Assembly (NCBI GenBank): GCA_036383255.1
Contig: DASVOS010000010.1
Span: forward strand, 1 to 64,000
Reading direction: 5' to 3'
DNA length: 64,000 nucleotides
Origin: Gammaproteobacteria bacterium
GTDB taxonomy: Bacteria; Pseudomonadota; Gammaproteobacteria; Natronospirales; REEB76
Shown: positions 33,567-42,460 of the stretch, one piece after another
How the letters are laid out: every line of letters begins with the position of its first letter
Position numbering within the stretch: position 1 is the first letter of the stretch
Notes under the pieces: generated by a model
What the model was told of the DNA's origin: nothing
The model's database searches: none
Seen by the model: the letters and a program-made list of their open reading frames with translations, nothing else
Made by a program: the position numbers and the translations under genes

Positions 33567-34325
33567 ATGCACCGCATATCCATCGCTTCGCTCGCATTCG
33601 TCGCCGCTTTTGCCGCATCCGTCGCGGTGGCGGCGGATTCCGTCCCTGCCTACGTGACGTCCGCCCTCGCAGCGCCGGACCGCAAGGCCGACGCGGCCGA
33701 TGACGCCCACCGCCAGGTAGCCGCCATCATGGCCTTCGCCCAGGTGAAGCCGGGGCAGAAGGTCGCCGAGCTCATCCCCGGCGAGGGTTATTGGACCCGC
33801 ATCTTCAGCGGCATCGTGGGCGCCCAGGGCCGCGTCTACACCGTCTGGCCGGACGGCTACCAGCAGTACGTGGAGAAGAGCTACGCCCACTGGCAGAAGC
33901 TTTCCGCGACCCAGTACAAGAACGTAAGCCTCATCCGCGGCGCTGCCGGAGACCTCAAGCTGCCGGAGCAGGTGGACCTGGTGTTCACCAACCAGAACTA
34001 CCACGACTACCACGATCCGTTCATGGGCCCGGTGGACATGAAGGCCTTCGACAAGAAGGTGTTCGATGCCCTCAAGCCCGGCGGCTACTTCGTGATTGTG
34101 GACAACGTGGCGCCGGCAGGCTCGGGGTTCGCGGACACGGATACCACGCACCGCATCGATCCTGAGGCGGTGAAGAAGGAAGTGGAATCGGCGGGCTTCG
34201 TGTTCGACGGCGCGAGCGATGCGCTCAAGAACCCGGACGACGACCACAAGCAGGTCTCATATCAGCCGCCCATGGCCGGCAAGAACGATCAGTTCATCTT
34301 CAGGTTCAAGAAGCCGGCGAAATGA
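33567..34325 (+). CDS. Secreted predicted methyltransferase, copy A
   Basis: 252 residues from ATG 33567 with AGGAGG upstream. Signal peptide 1-22 (AVAAD). The body is a class I SAM-methyltransferase-like fold: motif I VAELIPGEGYWTRIF, then YTVWPDGYQQYV, VDLVFTNQNYHDYHD, LKPGGYFVIVDNVAP, and a TDTTHRIDPE loop. This is the COG4798 type. It is 70 percent or so identical by eye with the copy at 45273-46049. A periplasmic location is puzzling for a SAM enzyme, so the fold may serve another role. Confidence 0.82.
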   Translation: MHRISIASLAFVAAFAASVAVAADSVPAYVTSALAAPDRKADAADDAHRQVAAIMAFAQVKPGQKVAELIPGEGYWTRIFSGIVGAQGRVYTVWPDGYQQYVEKSYAHWQKLSATQYKNVSLIRGAAGDLKLPEQVDLVFTNQNYHDYHDPFMGPVDMKAFDKKVFDALKPGGYFVIVDNVAPAGSGFADTDTTHRIDPEAVKKEVESAGFVFDGASDALKNPDDDHKQVSYQPPMAGKNDQFIFRFKKPAK

Positions 34326-34338
34326 ACTGAGTCTAAGC

Positions 34339-34364
34339 GGCAGCCCCGCGCGGGCGGGGCTGCC
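34339..34364 (+). terminator. Terminator-like hairpin after the methyltransferase
   Basis: Eleven-base perfect stem GGCAGCCCCGC / GCGGGGCTGCC with loop GCGG, 13 bases after the stop. Followed by GTCCCTTC only, so the T-tract is weak. Confidence 0.6.
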
Positions 34365-34504
34365 GTCCCTTCAGGATCGGGGGGCTTCACATAAGCCGCG
34401 CCGCGGCGTGATGGAGTGCGACACAATATCCGCCGCCGCTTGCTAGGATATCCCTATCCGCGTTTTTGCGGATGTGGCATGGACGCCAGGCAAGCGGGGT
34501 GGCA

Positions 34505-35263
34505 GTGAAAATCGGCATCCTCTCCGACCTCTATCTAGACGAATACGGCGCGCCCTCGGTCCCCCGCGATCAGCCTGACGTGCTCGTCCTCGCCGGCGAC
34601 ATCGGCGAAGGCTTCAAGGGTCTGACCTGGGCGAGCATCGCCTATCAGTGCCCCATCATCTACGTTGTGGGCAACTACTCCTACCGCGGCTGCAACCTCG
34701 ACACCTTCGACCAGGAGCTGCATTCGCGGGCCTGGGGGACGAACGTGCACGTGCTGCAGAACGAGAGCCTGGTGGTGCGCGGCGTGCGGTTCATCGGCAC
34801 CACCCTGTGGAGCGACTTCGAGCTGTTCGGCGATGCGGACACGGCGAAGACGCTGGCCCAGGAAGGTTGCGTGGACTACTACCGCATCAGCAAGGGCGGC
34901 GGCGAGCCGATCACCCCGGCAGACACCGCGGGACGGCACCGCGAAGCGGTGCGTTACCTGGAGGAGGTCGCCACCCAGTCCTTCGATGACGGCAGCACCG
35001 TGATCGTCACTCACCATGCGCCTTCCATGAAGTCCGTGCCGCCGCGCTATCGCGACGACCATATCGCCGCCTGCTATGCCTCCCACCTGGACAAGCTCGT
35101 GGAGCGCGTCGATGCGCGCTTCTGGGTGCATGGCAGCCAGCATGACGCCGTGGACTACATGCTCGGCGGCACGCGCGTGCTGGCGAACCCGCGGGGCCAT
35201 CCCAAGGAGGACGCCGCGCGCGAGATCGGTCCGTTCAGGCCCGAGTATCGCCTGGAGATCTAG
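34505..35263 (+). CDS. Metallophosphoesterase-like protein lacking key histidines
   Basis: 252 residues from GTG 34505 (VKIGILSDL, where the family usually reads MKIQILSDLHLE); GTG 34499 is also possible. The calcineurin-like fold is clear: LVLAGDIGEG (D32), VTHHAPSMKSVP, and GGTRVLANPRGHP. Three expected metal or catalytic histidines are changed: SDLH to SDLY (Y10), GNHE to GNYS (Y58-S59), and GHTH to GSQH. Asp32 and the HHAPS histidines remain. A changed or lost activity is likely. Cytoplasmic. Its tail overlaps the convergent gene at 35235. Confidence 0.8.
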   Translation: MKIGILSDLYLDEYGAPSVPRDQPDVLVLAGDIGEGFKGLTWASIAYQCPIIYVVGNYSYRGCNLDTFDQELHSRAWGTNVHVLQNESLVVRGVRFIGTTLWSDFELFGDADTAKTLAQEGCVDYYRISKGGGEPITPADTAGRHREAVRYLEEVATQSFDDGSTVIVTHHAPSMKSVPPRYRDDHIAACYASHLDKLVERVDARFWVHGSQHDAVDYMLGGTRVLANPRGHPKEDAAREIGPFRPEYRLEI

Positions 35264-35609
35264 GCGACCGGCGCCAGTCGAGCAGCACCAGCGTCAGCGC
35301 CCCGCCGCTCAGCAGCAGGATGATGAGCGTCATGGGCGTCATGAACAGGCACAGCGCGCCCACCGCGGAGAGAAACAGGGCCGCGGTCCAGCCGCGGTAA
35401 CCCCGGCGTCTTCCCCGCAGCGTGAACCCACCGGCACAGAACGCCACCGCCCACAGCGCGAGGCCCAGCGGGACCGTCGCCAGCCCGCGCGCGGCTCCAG
35501 GGGAAGTGACGTAGAAGATGAGCGAGACCGCGAGCAGCATGAGCAGCGCGCCGGCCAGCCACAATAAGGTGGAGGCGATGGCGATGTGGCGCGGCGCTGG
35601 CTTGTCCAT
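35235..35609 (-). CDS. Small membrane protein of unknown function
   Basis: 124 residues from ATG 35609, with GGAGAG upstream. Four hydrophobic segments (about 10-33, 44-62, 75-90 and 92-112), a charged GGFTLRGRRRGYRGWTA loop between the second and third, and a short basic tail. Inner membrane; no family recognised. Its end overlaps the end of the metallophosphoesterase-like gene by 29 bases in tail-to-tail fashion. Confidence 0.65.
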   Translation of the reverse strand: MDKPAPRHIAIASTLLWLAGALLMLLAVSLIFYVTSPGAARGLATVPLGLALWAVAFCAGGFTLRGRRRGYRGWTAALFLSAVGALCLFMTPMTLIILLLSGGALTLVLLDWRRSPRSPGDTRA

Positions 35610-35767
35610 CCCGGTGTCTCTCCAGTGTCGCGGCCGAGCATGAGCCCCACACGGGCCGTCCCGCAACCCCAGGCCCCCAGCGACGTGCGGCCCCGGGGGC
35701 CTTGCTGGTGGGCTGCCCGGCTTGGGTCTATATTCCCATACTGGACCGGGGCGATAGGGAACTTCGC

Positions 35768-38575
35768 ATGGGACGGCACCTCCGCATCCTGCACTTGGAG
35801 GATGACAAGGCACACGCGGAGCTTATCCGGCGCGCCATCGGCAAGCTCCCGTTGCCCTGCGAGGTGAGCGTCGCCGGCTCCCGCCGCGACTACCTCGCGG
35901 CGCTCGACGCGGGCCCGCCGGCTCTCATACTCTCCGACAGCCAAGGCTATGACCTTGATGGCCTGGAGGCGTTGCGCCTCGCACGCGCGCGCTATCCCGC
36001 CGTGCCTTTCCTGTTCGTGTGCAGCGGCTTCGACGATCCCGCCGCCCTCATGGCCGCGGGCGCGACGGACTGCCTGCTGAAGGCGGACCTGGACCAGGTC
36101 GCCGCGAAGGTCGGGACCCTGCTGGAGCGGGACGCCGCCGGCGCGGCACTGGATTTCAAGCGCCTGTTCGAGGCCTCACCGGACATCCTCTTGGTGCTGC
36201 TGCCGGACAGCCCGCGCTACACCATCGTCGGCGCCACGCGCGCGCGCCTCGACGCCACCCACACCGGGGATGAGCAGTACGGCCGCGGCCTGTTCGAGAT
36301 TTTCCCGGACAACCCCGACGACCCGGGCGCCAGCGGCACCGGCAACCTGCGCGCCTCGCTGGAGCGGGTGCTGGTGACCCGCGCGGCGGACACCATGGCG
36401 GTGCAGAAGTACGACATCCGCGACGAGAACGGGCACTTCGTCTCGAAGTACTGGAGCCCGAAGAACATCCCGGTGCTCTCGGACGCCGGCGAGATCCTCT
36501 ACATCCTGCACCGGGTGGAGGACGTCACCGAGTTGGTGCAGGCCACCGAGGCCGGCGAGGAGATGCGTGGCCGCACCCGGGAGATGGAGCGGGAGGTGGT
36601 GAGACGCAGCCAGGAGCTGGCGGCCGCCAACCTCGAGCTGCGCGCGGCCAACCTGAAGCTGGGCGAGCTCGATACGGCCAAGACCGTGTTCTTCAGCAAC
36701 ATCAGCCACGAGTTCCGCACGCCATTGACCCTGATGCTGGGCCCGCTGGAGGATGCGCTGGCCGAGCCGGCGGACGCGCTGCCGGCGCCGCAGCGGCACC
36801 GGCTGGAACTGATGCACCGCAACGCACTGCGCCTGTTCAAGCTGGTCAATGCGCTGCTGGACTTCTCGCGCCTGGAAGCCGGGCGCATGCGCGTGGCCTA
36901 CGCGCCCCTGGACCTCGGCCAGCGCACCCGTGAGCTGGCGAGCGCGTTCCAGTCCGCCGCAGTCAAGTCCGGGCTCAGCCTGGAGCTGGACTGTCCCGGG
37001 ATGGCGGAACCCGCCTGGGTGGATCCCGAGATGTGGGAGAAGATCGTCCTCAACCTCATCTCCAACGCCTTCAAGTTCACCTTCGAAGGCGGCATCCGCG
37101 TGCGGCTGCGGGACGCGGGCGACCGCTTCGAGCTGGAGGTGCGCGATACAGGCACAGGCATCCCGGAGCGGGACCTGCCCCACGTCTTCGAGCGCTTTCA
37201 CCGGGTCGAAGGCGCGCGCTCGCGCAGCCACGAGGGCAGCGGCATCGGCCTCGCCCTGGTGCACGAGCTCGCCCGTCTGCACGGCGGCGCGGTCTCGGCG
37301 GCGAGCACGGCGGGCAAGGGCAGCGCCTTCACCGTGTCCATCCCCAAGGGCAAGGCGCATCTGCCGAAGGACGCGGTACAGGCGGCGCCCGACCAGCCCG
37401 GCACAGGCGCCGGCCGCGTCTCGGTTTATCTGGACGAGGTGAGCCAGTGGACCGCCGGCGAGCAGGCCGGCCAAGAAGCCGCCACCAGCGCCCCGAACCA
37501 GGGGCGCGTGCTGCTGGTGGACGACAACCCGGACATGCGCCGCTACATCAGAGAGCTCCTGGAGCCGCACTACCAGGTGCAGGTGGCGGAGGACGGCCAG
37601 GCCGCGCTGGAGCACGCGCTGGCTTCGCCGCCGGACCTGGTATTGAGCGACGTGATGATGCCGCGCCTCGACGGCTTCGGCCTGTTGCGAGGGCTGCGCG
37701 GCGCGCCCTCGACCCGGGACGTGCCGGTGATCCTGCTCTCGGCCCGCGCCGGCGAGCAGGATTCGGTGGAGGGCCTGGACGCGGGCGCGGACGACTACCT
37801 GGTGAAGCCCTTCGCGGCACGGGAACTCATGGCCCGGGTGCGCACCCACCTGGAGCACACGCGCCTGCGGCGGCAGTGGGCGCGCGAGCTGGAGCAGATC
37901 AACCGCGAGCTCGAAGCCTTCAGCGTCTCGGTGTCCCACGACTTGCGCGGGCCGATACGCAGCATCAGCGGCTTCACCAAGCTCCTGGAAGAGGACTACG
38001 CGGACAAGCTGGACGAGGCCGGGCGCAGCTACCTGCAGTACGTGATCCAGAGCACCGCCAGGATGTCCCAGCTCATCGACGACCTCCTGGACCTGTCGCG
38101 GGTCACCCGCGCGCCCATGCAGCGCGGCCGGATCGACCTCGGGCGACTGGCCCAGGGGGTGTTCCAGGAGCTGCGCAAGCGGGAACCGGAGCGCCGCTGC
38201 GTCACGGAGGTGGATGACGGGCTCGAGGCGGAGGGCGATGCGAAGCTGGCGGCCATCCTGCTGGAGAACCTCCTGGGCAACGCCTGGAAGTTCACCGCCA
38301 AGAAGCCGGATGCCCGCATCGAGATCGGCAGCGAGATGCAGGAGGGCGAACGGGTGTTCTTCGTGCGGGACAACGGCGCCGGCTTCGACATGGACCAGTC
38401 CAGCCGGCTGTTCGCGCCGTTCCAGCGGCTGCACAGCGAACAGGAGTTCGAGGGTACCGGCATCGGGCTCGCCACGGTGCAGCGCATCATCGCGCGCCAC
38501 GGCGGGCGCATCTGGGTCGAGGCGGAAGAGGGCAGGGGCGCGGCGTTCTACTTCACGCTCGGCGGGCACCCCTAG
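35768..38575 (+). CDS. Hybrid sensor kinase with two receiver domains and two kinase cores
   Basis: 935 residues from ATG 35768, with AGGGA upstream. Order: receiver 1 (about 5-125; LHLEDD, D57, K105); PAS-like region (about 130-255); coiled helix; HisKA 1 with H314 in FFSNISHEFRTPL; HATPase 1 with FERFHRVEGARSRSHEGSGIGLAL; receiver 2 (about 580-700, acceptor D628 in LSDVMMPRLDG and lysine in YLVKPFAARE); HisKA 2 with H724 in SVSHDLRGPIRS; HATPase 2 with APFQRLHSEQEFEGTGIGLA. No membrane segment, so it is a cytoplasmic phosphorelay protein. No response regulator with a DNA-binding domain lies next to it. Confidence 0.9.
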   Translation: MGRHLRILHLEDDKAHAELIRRAIGKLPLPCEVSVAGSRRDYLAALDAGPPALILSDSQGYDLDGLEALRLARARYPAVPFLFVCSGFDDPAALMAAGATDCLLKADLDQVAAKVGTLLERDAAGAALDFKRLFEASPDILLVLLPDSPRYTIVGATRARLDATHTGDEQYGRGLFEIFPDNPDDPGASGTGNLRASLERVLVTRAADTMAVQKYDIRDENGHFVSKYWSPKNIPVLSDAGEILYILHRVEDVTELVQATEAGEEMRGRTREMEREVVRRSQELAAANLELRAANLKLGELDTAKTVFFSNISHEFRTPLTLMLGPLEDALAEPADALPAPQRHRLELMHRNALRLFKLVNALLDFSRLEAGRMRVAYAPLDLGQRTRELASAFQSAAVKSGLSLELDCPGMAEPAWVDPEMWEKIVLNLISNAFKFTFEGGIRVRLRDAGDRFELEVRDTGTGIPERDLPHVFERFHRVEGARSRSHEGSGIGLALVHELARLHGGAVSAASTAGKGSAFTVSIPKGKAHLPKDAVQAAPDQPGTGAGRVSVYLDEVSQWTAGEQAGQEAATSAPNQGRVLLVDDNPDMRRYIRELLEPHYQVQVAEDGQAALEHALASPPDLVLSDVMMPRLDGFGLLRGLRGAPSTRDVPVILLSARAGEQDSVEGLDAGADDYLVKPFAARELMARVRTHLEHTRLRRQWARELEQINRELEAFSVSVSHDLRGPIRSISGFTKLLEEDYADKLDEAGRSYLQYVIQSTARMSQLIDDLLDLSRVTRAPMQRGRIDLGRLAQGVFQELRKREPERRCVTEVDDGLEAEGDAKLAAILLENLLGNAWKFTAKKPDARIEIGSEMQEGERVFFVRDNGAGFDMDQSSRLFAPFQRLHSEQEFEGTGIGLATVQRIIARHGGRIWVEAEEGRGAAFYFTLGGHP

Positions 38576-38586
38576 CTGGAACGGGC

Positions 38587-39288
38587 TCAGCCCATGTCGA
38601 ACAGCAGGAACTCGGTGCCGTCCACTGCGGCGCTGACGGCGACCTCCCGCTCACCCTGTAGGGCAGCGCCGTCGCCGGCGGCGAGGCGCTGCCCGTTGAG
38701 CGTGAGCGCGCCGCGGGCCACCTGCAGCCATTGGCTGCGGCCGGGGGCCGGCGCGTGCCGCACGCCGTCGCCCTCGTCGAGCACGCAAGCGTAGAGGTCT
38801 GCGTCCAAGTGCACGGTGACGGAGCCCTCGCGCCCGTCCCGGGACGCGATGAGCCTCAATCGCCCGCGCTTGTCCGCGTCTTCGAAGCGCTTCTGCTCGT
38901 AGCCGGGCTGGATGCCGCGCCGTTCCGGGATGAGCCAGATCTGCAGGAAGTGCACAGGCTCGCTCTTGGAGTGGTTGAACTCGCTGTGCTGGATGCCGGT
39001 GCCGGCGGACATGCGCTGCACGTCGCCGGGGCGTATCACCGAGCCGGTGCCGATGCTGTCCTTGTGCTCCAGGGCACCCTCCAGCACGTAGGAGATGATC
39101 TCCATGTCCGCATGGCCGTGGGTGCCGAAGCCCTGGGCAGGCTGCACCTTGTCCTCGTTGATGACCCGCAGCGGGCCGAAGCCCATGTGGCGCGGGTCCA
39201 TGTACTGGCCGAAGGAGAAGGTGTGGCGGCTGTCGAGCCAGCCGAAGTCGGCTTTGCCGCGCTCGGCGGCGGGACGCAGGGTGATCAT
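38587..39288 (-). CDS. Pirin-family protein
   Basis: 233 residues from ATG 39288, giving [20 protein letters not shown]. Bicupin of the YhaK/pirin type: [19 protein letters not shown], the metal-binding [22 protein letters not shown], and [17 protein letters not shown]. The metal ligands (His, His, His, Glu) are in place in the N-terminal cupin, while the C-terminal half is degenerate. Some members have quercetinase activity; role here unknown. TATACT lies six bases before GGAGGC and the start codon, so the mRNA may be nearly leaderless. Confidence 0.88.
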   Translation of the reverse strand: MITLRPAAERGKADFGWLDSRHTFSFGQYMDPRHMGFGPLRVINEDKVQPAQGFGTHGHADMEIISYVLEGALEHKDSIGTGSVIRPGDVQRMSAGTGIQHSEFNHSKSEPVHFLQIWLIPERRGIQPGYEQKRFEDADKRGRLRLIASRDGREGSVTVHLDADLYACVLDEGDGVRHAPAPGRSQWLQVARGALTLNGQRLAAGDGAALQGEREVAVSAAVDGTEFLLFDMG

Positions 39289-39329
39289 GCCTCCAGTATA
39301 AGCCGCTTCCGCCGTATCCCGCCCCGCCA

Positions 39330-40139
39330 TCAATCGGAGCCCGGTTGTGCCAGCCTATAGCCGGACGGTACATCCGTCCTGAAGAGGGAAGGTTCAAGCG
39401 GCGCATCCAGCGTCAGCTTGATGTCCTGGGTGTAGTGCGGACCCCTGACGCCCTCCACGTTGACGGCATGGGGAACGCCGCCCCCGTCCGCCCAAAGCAC
39501 CACGTTCACGCCACCGAGCGACAGCGACCAGCCGCGCACCGGCACGCCGTCCAGGGTGCGGGTTTCCGCCAGCAGGGTGGCATGGCCCTTGAACTCCTGC
39601 ACCTGCTGCAGCCAGTCCAGAGAGTCGGATGCCTGCGCCTGCGCCTTCGCCTGGTCCGGCGCGATGCCCGTGAGCCGCATGGCCGTATGGTTCGCGTGCT
39701 GTAACACCAGCACCGTCTGCCCGCCGGCGTTGTAGACCACGCTGGTGGTATCGCCCACGTCCGTGTGCACGTCGCCGTCGTGGTCCGCCCAGATGCGGAT
39801 GGTAGGCATGGGCATGCCACCCATGCGCTGCTTCAGCGTCATGGACATGGTGTGGAAATCCCGCAGGTGGCGCTGCACGTCGGCGAAAGCCTCGCCCTGC
39901 CCGTGGAACAGGAGCGGCAGGAACAGTCCCAGCGCCAGCACCGCGACGATAGCCAGGGCGGCGGAAGCGAAGAGCAACCGGAAGCCGGGGCGCGTCATGC
40001 GGCCGGCCCGCCGGGACGCCAGCAGGCGGTCCAGCCTCTCCTGCGCGGCGTCGGCAGCGATGGGCTGCGCCACCCGCTCGCGCAGCGCTTGGACGTGATC
40101 CTCGAGTCCTGGGGAAAGACGGATGTCGGATGCGTTCAT
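39330..40139 (-). CDS. Membrane-anchored partner of the ECF sigma factor (putative anti-sigma)
   Basis: 269 residues. A cytoplasmic N-terminus of about 50 residues is followed by one membrane segment (about 54-78; [20 protein letters not shown]) and a periplasmic domain of about 190 residues. That domain has a LolA/RseB-like look ([44 protein letters not shown] at the end). Its start overlaps the sigma-factor stop (ATGA at 40136), which strongly suggests paired regulation. An anti-sigma role is inferred from layout and topology; no zinc motif was seen in the N-terminus. Confidence 0.72.
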   Translation of the reverse strand: MNASDIRLSPGLEDHVQALRERVAQPIAADAAQERLDRLLASRRAGRMTRPGFRLLFASAALAIVAVLALGLFLPLLFHGQGEAFADVQRHLRDFHTMSMTLKQRMGGMPMPTIRIWADHDGDVHTDVGDTTSVVYNAGGQTVLVLQHANHTAMRLTGIAPDQAKAQAQASDSLDWLQQVQEFKGHATLLAETRTLDGVPVRGWSLSLGGVNVVLWADGGGVPHAVNVEGVRGPHYTQDIKLTLDAPLEPSLFRTDVPSGYRLAQPGSD

Positions 40140-40684
40140 GTATGGGTCTCCGGAAGCGTGTCGAAGAGGCGGCTGAGCCGGGACTCAAGCGTGCGCGTCG
40201 CCCGGTGCAGGCAGACCGCCACATGGTTGGTGCTGATCCCGGTGAGGGCCGCGATTTGGGCAACGTCCAGGCCCTGGATGCAGCGTAGCGTGAAGCATGC
40301 CGCTTCCCGAGGCCGCAGCCGGGCGATCTCCCGCCGCAGCCGCTCGGCTTTCTCGAGCTGCATGACCTCATCCTCGGCGCTGGCTGCGCTGAGCGGTTCG
40401 GCTACACGCCATAGTGGCTCCAGCCGCCGCCACCGGTTGCGGCGGCGCAGCCGGTCGATGGCGATGCGCGTCGCGAGCACCGTGAGGTATGCCGGCCAGG
40501 ACTTCACGGCGGCTGCGGGCCGTTCCAGCAGGCGCAGGAACACGTCCTGTTGCACATCCTCCGCCAGGGCGGCATCCCCCAGCATGCGGAAGGCTGTGCC
40601 GAACACGAGGCGGCCGTGCAGGCGAGCGAGTGTGGCCACGTCTTCGGGCGAGAGCCTGTCTTGGCCGTGGTGCTCTGTGGCCAT
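40136..40684 (-). CDS. ECF-type RNA polymerase sigma factor
   Basis: 182 residues from ATG 40684 with AGGAAGG upstream. Region 2 is visible as GTAFRMLGDAALAEDVQQDVFLRLL then SWPAYLTVLATRIAIDRLRRR, and region 4 as ARLRPREAACFTLRCIQGLDVAQIAALTGIS with the recognition helix NHVAVCLHRATRTLE. It directs transcription of an unknown stress regulon. Co-translated with the membrane partner at 39330-40139. Confidence 0.88.
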   Translation of the reverse strand: MATEHHGQDRLSPEDVATLARLHGRLVFGTAFRMLGDAALAEDVQQDVFLRLLERPAAAVKSWPAYLTVLATRIAIDRLRRRNRWRRLEPLWRVAEPLSAASAEDEVMQLEKAERLRREIARLRPREAACFTLRCIQGLDVAQIAALTGISTNHVAVCLHRATRTLESRLSRLFDTLPETHT

Positions 40685-40861
40685 CGGGGTCCTTCCTGGG
40701 TTGCCTATACTTGAAGACGCCCGGGGACCCCTAGACTTACAGGAAACTTCGGGCAGGCCCAAGCCGGCCAGTATAGGCCGGCCCGCCGAGCGCAAAGTAT
40801 TCATCGGCGCTACGCTGAATGTCTCCGGCTTTCTTTGATGTCTCTCACGTCAGTTCGCGCT

Positions 40862-41164
40862 TCATCGCCCACCGTCGCCTGCATGTCCAGCACCAGTCCT
40901 GACCAGGTGAAGTCCCGTGCTCCGTAACCTTCTCCTGAGAATGGATCGTAGTACTCCCCCGGCGAGCACGGCCGTCACCAGGCCGCCTGCGAGCAGCCAG
41001 CCGGAGGCCGTGACCAGGCCCGTGTCGCCGGTGCTGCGGAACGCGAGGTCGCAGATGAATACTGCGATGAAGAAGCTGATGGGGAACTGCACCAGCATCG
41101 GGTGGATGGGATGTCCGGCGATGCTCGCGATGCTGCGGGGGTTGCGCTCTAAGTGGGTTGCCAT
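40862..41164 (-). CDS. DUF2231-type membrane protein, possibly frameshifted
   Basis: 100 residues from ATG 41164, with AGGAAG upstream. The DUF2231 start is clear: IAGHPIHPMLVQFPISFFIA and a second segment GWLLAGGLVTAVLAG. After a run of five G (about 40969-40973 on the minus strand) the tail becomes Arg/Gly-rich. Shifting frame there gives EYYDPFSGEGYGARDFTWSG and a more protein-like sequence to about 40811. Either a short real protein or a frameshifted longer one. Confidence 0.6.
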   Translation of the reverse strand: MATHLERNPRSIASIAGHPIHPMLVQFPISFFIAVFICDLAFRSTGDTGLVTASGWLLAGGLVTAVLAGGVLRSILRRRLRSTGLHLVRTGAGHAGDGGR

Positions 41165-41292
41165 GGCTGCCGTCTTCCTGGGAAAGATGGATCCATGCTC
41201 TTCCCGCCGCCACCCCGCGACAGTGAGGCCAATCACAGCGCGATGTGCCTGCGCCGCATTATGGAACGCGGCGAGATATCGCTTCGCCGCAG

Positions 41293-41712
41293 TTACTCCG
41301 TTTCCCGTCGCTTCGGCCAGGTCCAGGCGAACCAGACCACCCCGAGCGTCATCGCGATCTCGATCACGCCATAGTAGATGTAGAAGCGCCAGCCCCACAT
41401 GGTGATGCAGATGATGACCGTGAACAGCACGCCGGCCACGAGGTTCAGCCAGCGGTTGAAGGCGGGCTTCAGCAGCAGTGAGAGCGCGATCATCAGCGCC
41501 GGGATGGACATCATGGCCGAGGTGCCGAGCAACACGCCCTGGGTGGTGGGACCGAGCGGGCCCATCTTGCCATCCAGCATGCTCTGCAGCATCCCCGGCA
41601 CGTAGAGGCCGAAGTAATCCGCGTAGATATAGCAGAACATCACCGCGGTCCACAGGCCCGCGAGCTTGAGCTTCACATTCACCGGCGTGTCTTGCAGCGT
41701 CTTCCCGTCCAT
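41293..41712 (-). CDS. DUF6326-type membrane protein
   Basis: 139 residues, with four membrane segments. LAGLWTAVMFCYIYADYFGLY is the family's first-segment signature, followed by a loop with MLDGKMGPLGPTTQG, then LGTSAMMSIPALMIALSLLL, and two further segments ending WFAWTWPKR. Inner membrane, function unknown. It is the second of three membrane-protein genes in a row on the minus strand. Confidence 0.75.
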   Translation of the reverse strand: MDGKTLQDTPVNVKLKLAGLWTAVMFCYIYADYFGLYVPGMLQSMLDGKMGPLGPTTQGVLLGTSAMMSIPALMIALSLLLKPAFNRWLNLVAGVLFTVIICITMWGWRFYIYYGVIEIAMTLGVVWFAWTWPKRRETE

Positions 41713-41734
41713 CCCATACCCCTTTTGTCGTGGA

Positions 41735-42436
41735 TCAGGCCGCCGCCGGCCGCGGGCTCTGCTGCCTCGCCCCGAATATCAGCAGCCATAGCGTGATGGC
41801 GACCTCCCCGAGCTGGAACGGGAAGCTCCAGGTGTTGATGGCATCCACGCGATCCGGCAGGAACATGTTGGCGAAACTGAGGGCGATCCAGGTCGCGCCG
41901 TCCAGGATCAGCCACCAGCCCAGCACCCGCGGGAACCAGCGGGACTTGAGGATGAGGATCGCCATGGGGAAGAGCCAGACACCCCACAGCACCTCGGCCG
42001 AGACCACGGACTGGTAGTGCAGCCGGGTGAAGAAGTAGGAGAGGGCGTAGCGCTGGGCTTGCGTGAACACGTCGAGGTAATCGGCGCCGCGCACCAGCAG
42101 CAGGGCGGCAGCGTCGGTCACGGTGTTGAGCAGGTAGTGGGCCGCCGGCAGGATGCCTCCGGCGATGACCAGGAACTGCGCCTGCCAGCGGTCCACATCC
42201 TTGAACAGGCGATAGAAGGCCAGCGCCAGGCATACGATCACCACCGCGCCCCAGCTGTCCATGAAGATGCCGAGCTGGAACAGGGTCTGATGGGCCAGGA
42301 TGTTGGCGGCGGTCGCGCCGGCATCCCCCGGCACGAACAGCTTGCTGGGGATGATGATGAGACGCAGCGGACCGATGAACACCAGCGCCAGGTACCAGAG
42401 GCCGGTGATGCGCGCGTTCTTGCTGAGCTCCGTCAT
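41735..42436 (-). CDS. DUF4386-domain membrane protein
   Basis: 233 residues with about six membrane segments. ITGLWYLALVFIGPLRLIIIP, AANILAHQTLFQLGIFMDSWG and LGWWLILDGATWIALSFANMF are typical of DUF4386. Short loops; inner membrane; function unknown. Start ATG 42436 with AGGAGGAA upstream. It lies 22 bases before the DUF6326-type gene and 24 bases after the TPR-protein gene, so the three are likely co-transcribed. Confidence 0.82.
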   Translation of the reverse strand: MTELSKNARITGLWYLALVFIGPLRLIIIPSKLFVPGDAGATAANILAHQTLFQLGIFMDSWGAVVIVCLALAFYRLFKDVDRWQAQFLVIAGGILPAAHYLLNTVTDAAALLLVRGADYLDVFTQAQRYALSYFFTRLHYQSVVSAEVLWGVWLFPMAILILKSRWFPRVLGWWLILDGATWIALSFANMFLPDRVDAINTWSFPFQLGEVAITLWLLIFGARQQSPRPAAA

Positions 42437-42460
42437 GGCATTCCTCCTCTTGCCCTTCGC

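Noticed and set aside
36176-38569. 797-codon minus-strand frame opposite the hybrid kinase
   Set aside because: The plus strand has all kinase and receiver motifs; the reverse frame is a codon-bias shadow.
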